64,000 nucleotides of DNA, taken from positions 930,001 to 994,000 of the forward strand of contig NZ_BBRN01000003.1 in the NCBI RefSeq assembly GCF_002090175.1. Direction: 5' to 3'. Below are positions 54,859 through 63,961 of this stretch, one piece after another; the stretch's first letter is position 1; each line of letters begins with the position of its first letter. Made by a program: the position numbers and the translations under genes. The stretch is from Demequina sp. NBRC 110057 (GTDB lineage: Bacteria; Actinomycetota; Actinomycetes; Actinomycetales; Demequinaceae). The notes beneath the pieces are model-generated. The model worked only from the letters and a program-made list of their open reading frames with translations. It did no database searches and was not told the origin of the DNA.

Positions 54859-56580
54859 CTACTCCTCGGTGTCGAGCTCGCCGACCAGGCGGTGCGTCGC
54901 GACCGTCTCCCGCAGGGTCTGCACGAAGACGTCCTCGTACCCCTCGCGCGCGAACGGGCCAAGGTAGTGCTCTCGCGCCTCGGCACGGGACGTGGCCTTG
55001 CCGTCGTCACGCACCAGGCGACCGATCCACGCGGGAATGTCGTCGCCGGGGCGTGCCGTATAGGCCGCCGCCGCGAGGGTGGGGCGCCCGGGCTTCCTCG
55101 CAAGCGTGTCGGGTTGCATCTCCATGATGGCGAAGGGCTTGCCGCTGAACAGGTAGTCGTTGGGCACGGCAGAGATATCCGTCACCGCGATGTCGGACGC
55201 GTTGAAGCAGCCGATGAGATCGAGCTCCGCGAACAGCCCCGGGCCGTAGCGGTGCTGGCGTCCGGTGCGCTCGGCGTCATCGGCCAGTAGGCCGTGGATA
55301 TCCGCGATCGCGGCGCGCAACTGCGCCGATCCCGAGGAGTACGGGTGCTCGCGGAAGATCACCGTGAGCCCCTCGTCGAGCAGGGCCTGCACGATAGCGA
55401 GCCCGTGGGGTAGCGACGAGTAGTTGGCGTCGCCGAAGAATCCGTTCCACGTGGGGGCGTACAGCGCGACGCGCGGCGTCGCCGCTCCACTCGCGCCGTC
55501 GATGCCCGCAACCTGGGGGCGGCCCACGATCCTGAAGCGCTCCTGCGGAATGACGATGCCATGGTCCCCGTAGCGATCGATCGCTGCCTGGCCCGCGACC
55601 CACAGTTCGTCGTACATCGCGCTGATGGGGTTGCGGCTCGACGCCTTGTCGGAGTCGCCGTGGAGGATCTGGACGTGGTGCAGCTGGTACAGCCGCACCG
55701 CGTGAGTGTTGGCGGCCGCATTGTTGACGTAGATGACCGTGCCGCCGCTGTGGGCAAGCACGTCGTCGACGGCCTGCAGCGACCCGGCGTACACCACGGG
55801 CGCGTCGGTGATGCCGCGGAGCTCGGTGTACAGCGCCTCCTGGCGGGCGACCACGACGAAGGGGAGGCCTGAACGCTCAAGGAAGGGCAGCCACATCGCG
55901 AGTTGGTAGGCAGAGCCGTGCGGCCCCGACTGGTAGACCACGAAGGCGGGTGCGAGGCGCGCCACCTCGTCGAGCGCCCGCTTCCTCTGACGACCCCGGG
56001 AGGCGAGGCTGCGCAGGACGACCGCGGCGCCGGAGGCCGCGAGGAGGCCCGCCGCGACGGCGAGGGCCGTGGACGGCGCCTGCGGCCAGCGTGCGAGCGC
56101 CGGAAGCGTGAGAACGCCTGCGACGTAGATGGCGGCGATCCCCCACGGGACGGCGCGCGACGCTCGGGCGGCCAGGGTGCTGACCCTGAGGTCGTGGCGC
56201 AGCGCGGGCGCCGCCGCGAGGGTGGTGAAGCCGGCCGACCCGGCACCGATGAGGAACACCAGCGCGACCGCCCAGTCCCGGCTGTCTTCCCGCAGCGCGG
56301 CGTCCGTGCCGAGGGCGCCGAGCGCCAGCCACATGGCGGCGGCCGAGCGCCCCGCACCCGCGACAAGCCGCGCGACGGCGGGGTGCACGCCGGGAAGGCG
56401 CGCCTCCATCGCCGGCGTCAGTGGCTGCCACCACGGCAGCGCCACGAGGGCGACGGACAGGGCGATGACCGCCCACACCAGCCACGACGCCTCGAGCGCG
56501 ACTGCAGTGGCCGCGAGGGCGGCGAGCGCGAGCGCGATGAGGCGCGCGGGCCTCAGCAGGCCCTTGAGGGACGACAGCAT
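54859..56580 (-). CDS. CDP-glycerol/CDP-ribitol glycerophosphotransferase with membrane domain
   Basis: A 573-residue teichoic-acid-type polymerase. The first 200 residues are an unusual membrane domain with about five to six helices; the rest is the TagB/TagF domain with catalytic His in HVQILHGDSDKASSRNP and the substrate motif VALYAPTWNGFF, and TDISAVPNDYLFSGKPF near the end. It joins alditol-phosphate units from CDP-ribitol or CDP-glycerol. It is the last gene of a three-gene operon whose first two products can make CDP-ribitol, so a ribitol-phosphate wall polymer is likely. Confidence 0.86.
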   Translation of the reverse strand: MLSSLKGLLRPARLIALALAALAATAVALEASWLVWAVIALSVALVALPWWQPLTPAMEARLPGVHPAVARLVAGAGRSAAAMWLALGALGTDAALREDSRDWAVALVFLIGAGSAGFTTLAAAPALRHDLRVSTLAARASRAVPWGIAAIYVAGVLTLPALARWPQAPSTALAVAAGLLAASGAAVVLRSLASRGRQRKRALDEVARLAPAFVVYQSGPHGSAYQLAMWLPFLERSGLPFVVVARQEALYTELRGITDAPVVYAGSLQAVDDVLAHSGGTVIYVNNAAANTHAVRLYQLHHVQILHGDSDKASSRNPISAMYDELWVAGQAAIDRYGDHGIVIPQERFRIVGRPQVAGIDGASGAATPRVALYAPTWNGFFGDANYSSLPHGLAIVQALLDEGLTVIFREHPYSSGSAQLRAAIADIHGLLADDAERTGRQHRYGPGLFAELDLIGCFNASDIAVTDISAVPNDYLFSGKPFAIMEMQPDTLARKPGRPTLAAAAYTARPGDDIPAWIGRLVRDDGKATSRAEAREHYLGPFAREGYEDVFVQTLRETVATHRLVGELDTEE

Positions 56581-56587
56581 CGGCGCG

Positions 56588-57295
56588 TTACTGACGGACG
56601 ATGACGTTTTGCTGGTCGACGTACTGGCCGGTGGGGCCCAGCATCGTCTCGATCACCTGCGCCACGTGCTGCGGCTGCATGATGGTCGTGGGGTCCTCGT
56701 CGGGCGCCAGCACCTTGCGCAGGTCCGTGGCCGTGCGGCCGGGCGACAGGCACACCACCCTGGTGCCGTAGATCTTGAGTTCCTCGCGCATGACCTCGGA
56801 CATGTTGATGACCGCCGCCTTAGACGCCGAGTACGTCAGCCATCCGGAGCGGCCGTTCATGCCGGCGGTCGAGGCGATATTGACGATGACCTCGAACCGG
56901 TTGCCCAGGTGCAGCAGTTCCTGCACCAGCGTGAAGGGTCCGTACACGTTGACGGCGATGGTCCGCTCGAAGTCCGCGAAGTCCACCTGGTGGATCGGCA
57001 CGGGGTTGGTGTACCCGGCGTTGTTGACGAGGAAGTCGATGTTGCCCACCTGCGCGTGCACGCGCGCGATGACGTCGATGAGGGCGTCGCGGTCTCCCAC
57101 GTCGACCGTCTCGCGCACGAGCGTCACGCCCGCGGGGAGCTCCGCCTCGAGGGCGGCGACGTTGTCGTCGTAGGCCTGCGAGGCGCGTGCCATGAGGACG
57201 ATGGTGTCGATGCCGAGGTCGGACGTGGCGAGGCGGCGCACGGTCTCCAGGCCGATGCCCTTGGACGCGCCGGTGACGAGAGCGGTCTTAGACAT
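56588..57295 (-). CDS. Short-chain dehydrogenase, likely ribitol-5-phosphate forming
   Basis: A 235-residue SDR. TGASKGIGLETV binds NADP(H), NNAGYTNP is the structural motif and YSASK carries the catalytic Tyr and Lys; the Ser is in ASTAGM. Beside a CDP-alditol cytidylyltransferase it most likely reduces ribulose 5-phosphate to ribitol 5-phosphate, like the SDR half of Haemophilus Bcs1. ATG 57295 has AGAGG before it and overlaps the cytidylyltransferase gene by 8 bases. Confidence 0.8.
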   Translation of the reverse strand: MSKTALVTGASKGIGLETVRRLATSDLGIDTIVLMARASQAYDDNVAALEAELPAGVTLVRETVDVGDRDALIDVIARVHAQVGNIDFLVNNAGYTNPVPIHQVDFADFERTIAVNVYGPFTLVQELLHLGNRFEVIVNIASTAGMNGRSGWLTYSASKAAVINMSEVMREELKIYGTRVVCLSPGRTATDLRKVLAPDEDPTTIMQPQHVAQVIETMLGPTGQYVDQQNVIVRQ

Positions 57296-57974
57296 CCTCT
57301 TGCCCCTCGTGGCGCAGCAGGTGCGTGGCAAGGTTGACGTCGCCGGGGGTCGTCACCTTGAGGTTGCGCTCGTCGCCCTCGGTAAAGAAGACGTCGATTC
57401 CCGCGTCCGCACACATGGTGGCGTCCTCGGTGTAGGTGCGGCCGCTCGACAGGGCGAACTGGTGCCCCGCGCGCAGGTCGGCCTTCGCGAACTTCTGGGG
57501 AAGCTGCACGTTGCGCAGGCGGGCGCGCTCCAGCGAGCCCGTCACGCGCTGAGAGTCGGGGTCCACGGGCGCGACGGTGAAGGAGATCTCGCGCATGAAG
57601 CCCACGTTCGCGTGGGTCGACTCGGCGAGCTCGCGGAAGTCGGCGGCGCTGACCAGCGGGCGCGCCGACTCGTGGATCATCACCACGTCGTTGGTCGCCT
57701 CGTCGAGGAGCCGGGCCACCGACTCCTGTCGGGTCTCGCCCGCCTCGACGTAGGCCACGGGGGTGGCGATCGCGTAGTCCTTGACGATCTGCTCGACGGT
57801 GTCGCGGTGCCCCTCGGGGTAGTTGACGACGATCTGGGTGATCGCCTCGACCTCGTCGGCCTCCTTGAGTGAGTACACCAGGATCGGCACGCCATTGATC
57901 TTGACGAACTGCTTGGGGCCGGCCGTCTTTGCCCGGGCACCCACGCCGCCATTCAGCAGAAGTAGGGAGATCAC
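57288..57974 (-). CDS. IspD/TarI-family cytidylyltransferase
   Basis: A 228-residue nucleotidyltransferase. LLLLNGGVGARAKTAGPKQF is the nucleotide-binding loop and MIHESARPLVSAADF the metal region. The TarI/Bcs1 relationship is suggested by the SDR and polymerase partners; the product would be CDP-ribitol. IspD in the isoprenoid pathway is the alternative, but no other such gene is near. GTG 57974 has CGGAGC upstream. First gene of the operon. Confidence 0.82.
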   Translation of the reverse strand: MISLLLLNGGVGARAKTAGPKQFVKINGVPILVYSLKEADEVEAITQIVVNYPEGHRDTVEQIVKDYAIATPVAYVEAGETRQESVARLLDEATNDVVMIHESARPLVSAADFRELAESTHANVGFMREISFTVAPVDPDSQRVTGSLERARLRNVQLPQKFAKADLRAGHQFALSSGRTYTEDATMCADAGIDVFFTEGDERNLKVTTPGDVNLATHLLRHEGQEDV

Positions 57975-58007
57975 GTTCGCTCCGAAGTATGTGGACAGGT
58001 CGCCCAC

Positions 58008-58013
58008 AGTCTA
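58008..58013 (-). promoter_or_regulatory. -10 box of the ribitol-phosphate operon
   Basis: TAGACT on the minus strand, giving a leader of about 25 bases before GTG 57974. Confidence 0.45.
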
Positions 58014-58062
58014 GTTTGCGGCGCGGAGGTCGCTACCGGGACGTGTGGCGGCGTCGTCCCCC

Positions 58063-59928
58063 TCACGGGGAGACGCAGGCGAGCGCGCCCGCCGCGGGCG
58101 CATCACCCTGGCCGGTGAAGCCGAATGTGGCCGTGGCCCCGGCCTCCAGCGTCCCGTTCCATCCCACGTCTCCCACGGTGAGGGTGCCGGACGTCGCGGA
58201 GAACTCGGCCGTCCATTGGTTGACGATCGTGGTGCCCTCGGGCAGCGCGACGCTCACCTCCCATCCCTCGAGCGGGGCGGTGGCGGTCACGGTGACGTCG
58301 GCCACGAAACCCGTGGACCACACGTCGCGCAGCACCATGTCGGCCGTGCACGCGCCAGCGGAGCCGGCGGTGGCCTCGGCGGTCGGGGTTGCGGATGCGG
58401 ACTGCTCATCGTCGTCGGGGTCGCGGGGCAGCGGCCGCGCCGCGCCGATCGCCGGGTTGGCGTTCTCCACCAGTTGCGTGAACTGGGCGGCGAACCACTG
58501 GCCCGAGACGGGGGCGTTGCCCATCGCGTTGGTGGGACGCCCGCCCAACCGATCCGTGGTGTAGCTCGGGTCGCACATGCGGTCGAACCCCTTGCCCTCG
58601 TCATTCGCCACCTCGGAGCTGGAGCCGTCGGACTGGCCCGGCGGCTTGGCCCAGATGAGCGCGTCGAGGTGGGAGTCGGGGAAGCCGGCAGGAAGCGCCT
58701 GGGGAAGTCGCCCCAGCCCAGCTCCCGCCTGGTTGCACCATGCGCCGCGGTGGCCGCGTCGGTCCACCTTGGACGCCTCGACGAACGAGTCGAGCACCGC
58801 GCTCGAGGCCTCGGCGAGGGGACGCGACGGTCCTCCCCAGCCGTTGCGCGAGGTGTCGATCAGCATGCCGATGGAGTCGGGGAAGCCCGCCGCGACCAGC
58901 CGCGCGTAAAGGTCGGCGGTCCAGTCGGCCTCGTCGAAGTTGGCGTTGTACTCGTAGAACGAGGCCGCCTTGACCGGCTGGCCGCCCACCTGCTGCTCGG
59001 GGTCGGTGAGGTAGGGCTCGTCGAGCGGCGTGTAGTTGGCGGTGTTAGTGATGAATCCATCGATGGCGTCGTACCCGGCGTCCGTGCTCGTCACGACATC
59101 GGCGAACAGCTGGGCCGCGGGACCGGCGTTGCTGTCCCACCCGAGCCAGCCGGCGTGCGCGGCGTCGAGGTAGGCGTAGACGTGGTCCAGGCGCGCGAAC
59201 GCGTCGAGCGCGTACGCGACGCCCTCGCGGTAGTACGGGTCGGCGTCCTGGCAGGCCTGCTCGCTCGCGTTGGTGACGAGGTTGGGAAGCGAGTCGGGCT
59301 CGATCAGGGTGACGATGCGCAGGTTGCGGTACTCCTCCTCGGCAAGCATGCTCGCGATCACGTCGATGTAGTCGTGCTCATACGTGTCCAGACCCTCGTC
59401 GGTGGCGGGAAGTTCTCCGTTCGAGGCAAGCGCGTAGCAGTCGCGTCCGGGAAGGTTGTAGACGACGACGGTGAGGACCACGGGCGCGTCGCCGGACTCG
59501 GCCTGCTCCACCGCGGCGTCGAGGTGGTGGCGGAGCCCGGGGCCGTCGGCGTTTCCCTCGATCGCGCTGATCCGGTCCATCCACACGCCCGTGGGCTCAC
59601 GCGACACCACCCGCATCGCGTTGGCGAGCTCGGCGTCCTCCGTCGCGTCCGCTGTCTCGTTCACGAGCGCGGCCCAGGTGTCATCCACGTACATGGTGGC
59701 GCCCTCGTAGGCGTTGTCGACGTGCTCGCCCTCGACGACGGGAACCTCGTGCGCGGGAGCACTCGCGGTGGCCGATGCCGTGGGGTCCGGGCCGGAGTCG
59801 TCTCCGTCGCAGGACGCCAGCGTCAGGGCCGCGGCGGCGGCCACGCACGCGACGGCTCCGCCGCGCAGCGCCGCTCGCGCCGTCGTCGCGGCGCTCCGTC
59901 GCGCATCCTCACCCCTGCGGCTCGCCAT
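58063..59928 (-). CDS. GH6 cellulase, lipoprotein, with C-terminal CBM2
   Basis: A 621-residue surface-anchored cellulase. Lipobox LTLASC places the lipidated Cys at residue 40. The family 6 domain shows VVVYNLPGRDCYALASNGE (catalytic Asp region), VTLIEPDSLPNLVTN and DALIWAKPPGQSDG. After a Thr/Ala/Glu linker the C-terminal part (CTADMVLRDVWSTGFVADVT onward, VGWNGTL) is a family 2 carbohydrate-binding module closed by two Cys. GH6 enzymes release cellobiose or cut cellulose internally. Lipid anchoring plus a CBM would hold the cell on cellulose. GGAAGGGGG precedes ATG 59928. Confidence 0.93.
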   Translation of the reverse strand: MASRRGEDARRSAATTARAALRGGAVACVAAAAALTLASCDGDDSGPDPTASATASAPAHEVPVVEGEHVDNAYEGATMYVDDTWAALVNETADATEDAELANAMRVVSREPTGVWMDRISAIEGNADGPGLRHHLDAAVEQAESGDAPVVLTVVVYNLPGRDCYALASNGELPATDEGLDTYEHDYIDVIASMLAEEEYRNLRIVTLIEPDSLPNLVTNASEQACQDADPYYREGVAYALDAFARLDHVYAYLDAAHAGWLGWDSNAGPAAQLFADVVTSTDAGYDAIDGFITNTANYTPLDEPYLTDPEQQVGGQPVKAASFYEYNANFDEADWTADLYARLVAAGFPDSIGMLIDTSRNGWGGPSRPLAEASSAVLDSFVEASKVDRRGHRGAWCNQAGAGLGRLPQALPAGFPDSHLDALIWAKPPGQSDGSSSEVANDEGKGFDRMCDPSYTTDRLGGRPTNAMGNAPVSGQWFAAQFTQLVENANPAIGAARPLPRDPDDDEQSASATPTAEATAGSAGACTADMVLRDVWSTGFVADVTVTATAPLEGWEVSVALPEGTTIVNQWTAEFSATSGTLTVGDVGWNGTLEAGATATFGFTGQGDAPAAGALACVSP

Positions 59929-59982
59929 GGTGCCCCCTTCCCCGATGCGCTCAGGCTATCGACAGGGACGGACACGCGCGGC

Positions 59983-61020
59983 TCAGGCGGCGAGCACCGC
60001 CGGACGCAGGGCCGCCACGGCGCGCTGCACATCGATCTCGTCGTTGTGCACGTGGAAGCCCACCCTCACGCGGCCGGTCCGCGAGGCGGCGGTGATGCCG
60101 GCGGCGGCGAGGTCGCACGGCTGGGCGGCGAGCGACACCATCGCGCTACCGGTGGGAGCGAGGCCCAACTCGGCACGCAGGGCGTCGGCCAGAGCGGGGC
60201 CGTGGCGATGCAGCGCCGCGGGGTCCTCCGCCGCGTGGGCCTCGAGCGCGACGGCGGCGGCATCGCACAGCTGCCACGGCGGAGAGGTATCGAGCCGGCG
60301 CGCGGTGTCCGCCAGACCCTCCGGGGCATAGAGGCTTTCCCAGGGCAGGTCGGACCCGTACCAGGACGCGCCCACGGGGCGCACCCACCCGAGGGCCGCC
60401 GGGCTCACCGCCGCGAGCGCGATGCCGCGCGGCGCGTTCAGCCACTTATAGGCGGAGGCGACCACCACATCGAAGCGGCGCGCATCGATCGCGAGCCATG
60501 GACAGGACTGGGTGACGTCGATGAGCGTGCGTGCGCCGGCGGCATCGGCCGCGTCCGCGAGCGCGGTCAGGTCGAGGATCCGCCCGTCGCGCGACTGGAC
60601 CGCGGAGACGGCCACGAGGTCGATGCCGGGACGCACCGCGTCGATGAGTCGGTCGAGCGGCACCGACTCGACGGTCAGGCGGGGGTCGGCGACAAAGGGA
60701 CGCACCAGCGACCCGAAGTCGCCGTCGGCGACGAGCACGCGGGCTCCGACGGGAAGGGAGGCCGCCACCGTGCCCACCATCGCGGACGTCGCGCTGGCGA
60801 GGGCGATGTCCTGGGCGCTGGCGCCCACGAGCGTCGCGAACGCGCGCCGGCAGCGCCCGACGGCGGCATCGGCCTCCCGCGGGTCAAACCGGCCGGTCGA
60901 CCAGGCGTCGATCGACGCGTGGAGGGCGGCCGCAGTGGCGCGCGCGGGGAGGCCGTAGCTCGCGGTGTCGAGGTAGCCGCGGGCGGCATCGAAGCCCCGG
61001 GTGAGGGTGTCGCTCAGCAT
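59983..61020 (-). CDS. Class V aminotransferase-family PLP enzyme
   Basis: A 345-residue PLP enzyme of the aminotransferase V / cysteine desulfurase-like superfamily. The cofactor Lys is in VVASAYKWLNAPRG and the phosphate region in ASATSAMVGTVAAS; IDVTQSCPWLAID carries the ring-stacking and Asp positions. Substrate unknown: it lacks the desulfurase Cys loop, and isopenicillin-epimerase-like or kynureninase-like enzymes are its relatives. ATG 61020 has GGAG before it. Divergent from a LysR regulator that probably controls it. Confidence 0.82.
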   Translation of the reverse strand: MLSDTLTRGFDAARGYLDTASYGLPARATAAALHASIDAWSTGRFDPREADAAVGRCRRAFATLVGASAQDIALASATSAMVGTVAASLPVGARVLVADGDFGSLVRPFVADPRLTVESVPLDRLIDAVRPGIDLVAVSAVQSRDGRILDLTALADAADAAGARTLIDVTQSCPWLAIDARRFDVVVASAYKWLNAPRGIALAAVSPAALGWVRPVGASWYGSDLPWESLYAPEGLADTARRLDTSPPWQLCDAAAVALEAHAAEDPAALHRHGPALADALRAELGLAPTGSAMVSLAAQPCDLAAAGITAASRTGRVRVGFHVHNDEIDVQRAVAALRPAVLAA

Positions 61021-61098
61021 GACTCCATCGTGGGGCGCGAGCCAGACCACGACAAGATGGCATATTTAGAGTCCTACCCTCCACGATTTCGAGGTCTC

Positions 61099-61968
61099 AT
61101 GATCGACGTCGAGCGGCTGCTCATCCTGCGCGAGGTCGCGCGCCACGGCTCCAAGGCCGCCGCCGCCCGCTCCCTGCGGCTAGCGGAGCCAACGGTGGCG
61201 CACCACCTGAAGGCGCTCGAAAGGCGCGCCGGAGTGCCGCTCACCACCCGCATCGGCCGCGTGACGCGCCTCACCCCCGCGGGCCAGGCGCTGCTGGAGC
61301 ATGCCGACGCCATCGCCGCGTCGCTCGCGAGCGCGGAGCGCGCCCTCGCCCAGCACGCCGACCTGTCCGGCGGGAGGCTGAGGATCGCGGCGTTCACGTC
61401 GTTCTGCGCGGTCGCCCTGCCCAGCCCCCTCGCGCAGTTCGCGCGCCGCTACCCGGGCGTCGACGTGGGTCTCGTGGAGACGGAGACCGACGATGCGCTC
61501 GCCCTGCTCGCGGCGGGAGAGGTCGACCTCGTCATCGGCTTCGCGGACGACGCGACGCCGGCCCCGACGGACGTGCAGGTCCGCATGCTCGACTCCGACG
61601 AGTACCTCGCGGTGCTCCCCACGGGTCACGCCGCCGCACGATCGCGCGCGGTCGACATCGGCGCGCTTGCCGACGACACGTGGATCTCGGGCTGTCCGCG
61701 CTGCCGGGCCCACCTTCACGAGCTCGCGACCCAGGGTGGCTTCGCCCCGCAGATCGCCTTCCAGACGGAGGACTACGTCACGGTGCAGCGGCTCGTGGCG
61801 GAGGGGCTGGGGGTCGCGCTTCTTCCCCGGATGGCGCTCGCCGCGAGCCCTGACGTGGCGGGCATCGTGACCGTCCCCACCTTGCCCACGTCGTACCGCG
61901 AGGTGTTCCTCGCGCTGCCGCGGGACGCCTCGTCGGCGGCCACCGCCTTCGCCTCGCTGCTGGCCTGA
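61099..61968 (+). CDS. LysR-family regulator
   Basis: A 289-residue regulator. The N-terminal helix-turn-helix is MIDVERLLILREVARHGSKA with AEPTVAHHLKALERRAGVPL; the effector domain contains GGRLRIAAFTSFCAVALPSP and GCPRCRAH. ATG 61099 has GAGGT upstream; a frame open far upstream is only the antisense of the GH6 gene. An A+T-rich box (CATATTTAGAG, 61058-61068) may be its promoter. It is paired divergently with the aminotransferase gene. Confidence 0.92.
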   Translation: MIDVERLLILREVARHGSKAAAARSLRLAEPTVAHHLKALERRAGVPLTTRIGRVTRLTPAGQALLEHADAIAASLASAERALAQHADLSGGRLRIAAFTSFCAVALPSPLAQFARRYPGVDVGLVETETDDALALLAAGEVDLVIGFADDATPAPTDVQVRMLDSDEYLAVLPTGHAAARSRAVDIGALADDTWISGCPRCRAHLHELATQGGFAPQIAFQTEDYVTVQRLVAEGLGVALLPRMALAASPDVAGIVTVPTLPTSYREVFLALPRDASSAATAFASLLA

Positions 61969-61971
61969 GGG

Positions 61972-62457
61972 TTAGCTGTCGCCGGCCTCGCGGGCCAGCA
62001 GGGACCGCTTCACGTCGACGCCCCACGCGAACCCCGTGAGGGAGCCCGATGCCCCGGTCACCCGGTGGCAGGGCACGAACAGGGCGACGGGGTTCGCCCC
62101 GCACGCGGCGCCTACCGCTCGGCTCGCGCCGGGCGAGCCGAGCGCCTGCGCGACGGCCCCGTAGGTGCGCACCTCGCCCGCGGGGATCGCGCGCAGCGCC
62201 TCCCAGACGCGCTCCCTGAACGCGGTGCCGGGCGCCGCTACCGGCACCCTGGCCACGCGCGAGGCGTCACCCGCGTAGTAGGCCGCCACGGCATCGGCCG
62301 CGCGCACGGTGCCGGGCGTGCCGGGGCCGCCCGCGAGGCGCGAGCGGGCGGCGAGCGCGGCGGGGTCATCGGTCCAGCCGGCCGCGACGACGGCGCCGTC
62401 GTCCTCGATCACGACGAAGGGTCCGTCAGGGGTGGCGAGGGTGTCGTGCGTGCGCAT
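61972..62457 (-). CDS. ogt: Methylated-DNA-protein-cysteine methyltransferase
   Basis: A 161-residue suicide repair protein removing alkyl groups from O6-guanine. The active-site motif is PCHRV, and the helix motif GSPGASRAVGAACGANP carries the DNA-flipping Arg. AAAGGA precedes ATG 62457. Its start overlaps the end of the Ada/AlkA gene by 32 bases, so both are translated from one message. Confidence 0.96.
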   Translation of the reverse strand: MRTHDTLATPDGPFVVIEDDGAVVAAGWTDDPAALAARSRLAGGPGTPGTVRAADAVAAYYAGDASRVARVPVAAPGTAFRERVWEALRAIPAGEVRTYGAVAQALGSPGASRAVGAACGANPVALFVPCHRVTGASGSLTGFAWGVDVKRSLLAREAGDS

Positions 62458-63961
62458 CGGGCTGTCCTTTCTCGGGTGACGCCGCGCGCCACAGGTGCAT
62501 CATCAGGTAACTGCGCCACGGCGCCAGGCCGGCGGTCGCGGCCACGAGCTCGCGGGGGGCATCGGGCAGCCCCAGCGACCGCGCGCCGGCCCGCACCGCC
62601 ACGTCTCCGGTCAGCAGGACGTCGCTCGCCCCCAGGGCGCGCAGCGCGACATAGCCGGCGGTCCACGGGCCGATGCCGGGAAGCGACTGGAGGTCGGCCG
62701 TCGCCTCGGCGACGGCTCGGCCGGGGTCGAGCACCACCGCGCCCTCCGCGAGCGCCGTCGCGGCAGCGGCGAGGGCCGCCCGCCTGGCACGCGGGCCACC
62801 GATGGCGGCCTCGGCACCCTCGGCGAGCGCGGCGGGATCGGGAAAGAGCCGGGTGACCCGCTCGGTCGCGATCGCGGGCGGCAGCGGTGTCCCGAGGGCG
62901 TCCACCAGCCGGGACACCGCGGTCCGCGCCGCCGCCACCGTGACCTGCTGGCCCAGGATGGCGCGCGCGACCATTTCCGCGGGGTCGACCGAGCCGGGGA
63001 TCCTGATCCCCGGGGTGGCCTCCACCGCGCCCGCGACGCGGGGGTGCGCGGCAAGGGCGGCGTCGATGGCCTCGGGGTCGGCGTCGAGGTCGAGCAGCCT
63101 GCGCACGGTGGCGAGCGCCTCGGGCAGGTCGGACAGGTCCGTCAGGCGCGCTGTCATCACGACGTCGCGGCCGCCGGGTTCCAGGGTCACGACGGCGGGG
63201 CCGTGTGCGAGCCTCATGCCGCGCGAGTAGCGCGCGTGGTCGGCGTCCTCGACGCCGGGGATGGCGCGCCTGCCCAGCCAGGCGATCAGACCCGCCCCGT
63301 CGAAGGGCGCACGCACCGGGAGGCGCAGCGTGAGGTGCCCGGCCACGACGGCATCGGGCCCGGGGGCGTCGGCGGCAGCGGGACGCTCCGTCGCACGGGC
63401 GCGCCGCCTCACCTCGGACGGCGTCATGCCGAAGACCTCGCGGACGGTGTCGTTGAACTGCCTGAGCGAGGCGAAGCCGGCGGCATGCGCCACATCGGCG
63501 ACGGGGAGTGCGGTGGACACCAGGAGCTGCCTGGCGGTCTGCGCGCGCTGGGCACGGGCGAGCGCGAGAGGGCCGGCGCCGAGCTCGTCGTGGAGGATGC
63601 GACCCAGTTGCCGCGACGAATAGCCGAGCCTCGCCGACAGGCCCGTCACGCCCTCGCGGTCCACGACGCCGTCCGCGATGAGGCGCATGGCCCGCGCGGC
63701 GGCGTCCTGGCGGAGATTCCAGGCCGGGCTGCCGGGGGTGGCCTCGGGCAGGCACCGCCGGCACGCGCGGTAGCCCGCCTGATGCGCGGCGGCGGCCGTC
63801 ACGTAGAACGTGCAGTTCTCAGGCTTGGGAGTCCGCGCCGGGCACGAGGGCCTGCAGTAGATGCCCGTCGAGCGCACCGCGGTGAAGAACTGGCCGTCGA
63901 AGCGCGCGTCCCTGCCGTGCACCGCCGCGTAGCGGGCGGCGAAGTCGGTGGGGGCGTCCAT
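62426..63961 (-). CDS. alkA: Ada-type regulator fused to AlkA DNA glycosylase
   Basis: A 511-residue fusion. The N-terminal Ada zinc domain has GIYCRPSCPARTP and ACRRC (methyl-accepting and zinc Cys), then an AraC-type helix-turn-helix (SALPVADVAHAAGF-type region around residue 160), then the AlkA N-domain and HhH-GPD glycosylase (SLPGIGPWTAGYVALRALG with catalytic Asp in LLTGDVAV). It senses methyl-phosphotriesters, activates its own operon and removes 3-methyladenine. This fusion with ogt downstream is a common actinobacterial adaptive-response unit. No strong ribosome binding site precedes ATG 63961. Confidence 0.95.
   Translation of the reverse strand: MDAPTDFAARYAAVHGRDARFDGQFFTAVRSTGIYCRPSCPARTPKPENCTFYVTAAAAHQAGYRACRRCLPEATPGSPAWNLRQDAAARAMRLIADGVVDREGVTGLSARLGYSSRQLGRILHDELGAGPLALARAQRAQTARQLLVSTALPVADVAHAAGFASLRQFNDTVREVFGMTPSEVRRRARATERPAAADAPGPDAVVAGHLTLRLPVRAPFDGAGLIAWLGRRAIPGVEDADHARYSRGMRLAHGPAVVTLEPGGRDVVMTARLTDLSDLPEALATVRRLLDLDADPEAIDAALAAHPRVAGAVEATPGIRIPGSVDPAEMVARAILGQQVTVAAARTAVSRLVDALGTPLPPAIATERVTRLFPDPAALAEGAEAAIGGPRARRAALAAAATALAEGAVVLDPGRAVAEATADLQSLPGIGPWTAGYVALRALGASDVLLTGDVAVRAGARSLGLPDAPRELVAATAGLAPWRSYLMMHLWRAASPEKGQPDAHARHPRHP

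Noticed and set aside
58045..61968. 1307-codon open frame on the plus strand
   Set aside because: It is antisense to the GH6 and aminotransferase genes. Only its last 290 codons, the LysR regulator, show real protein motifs.
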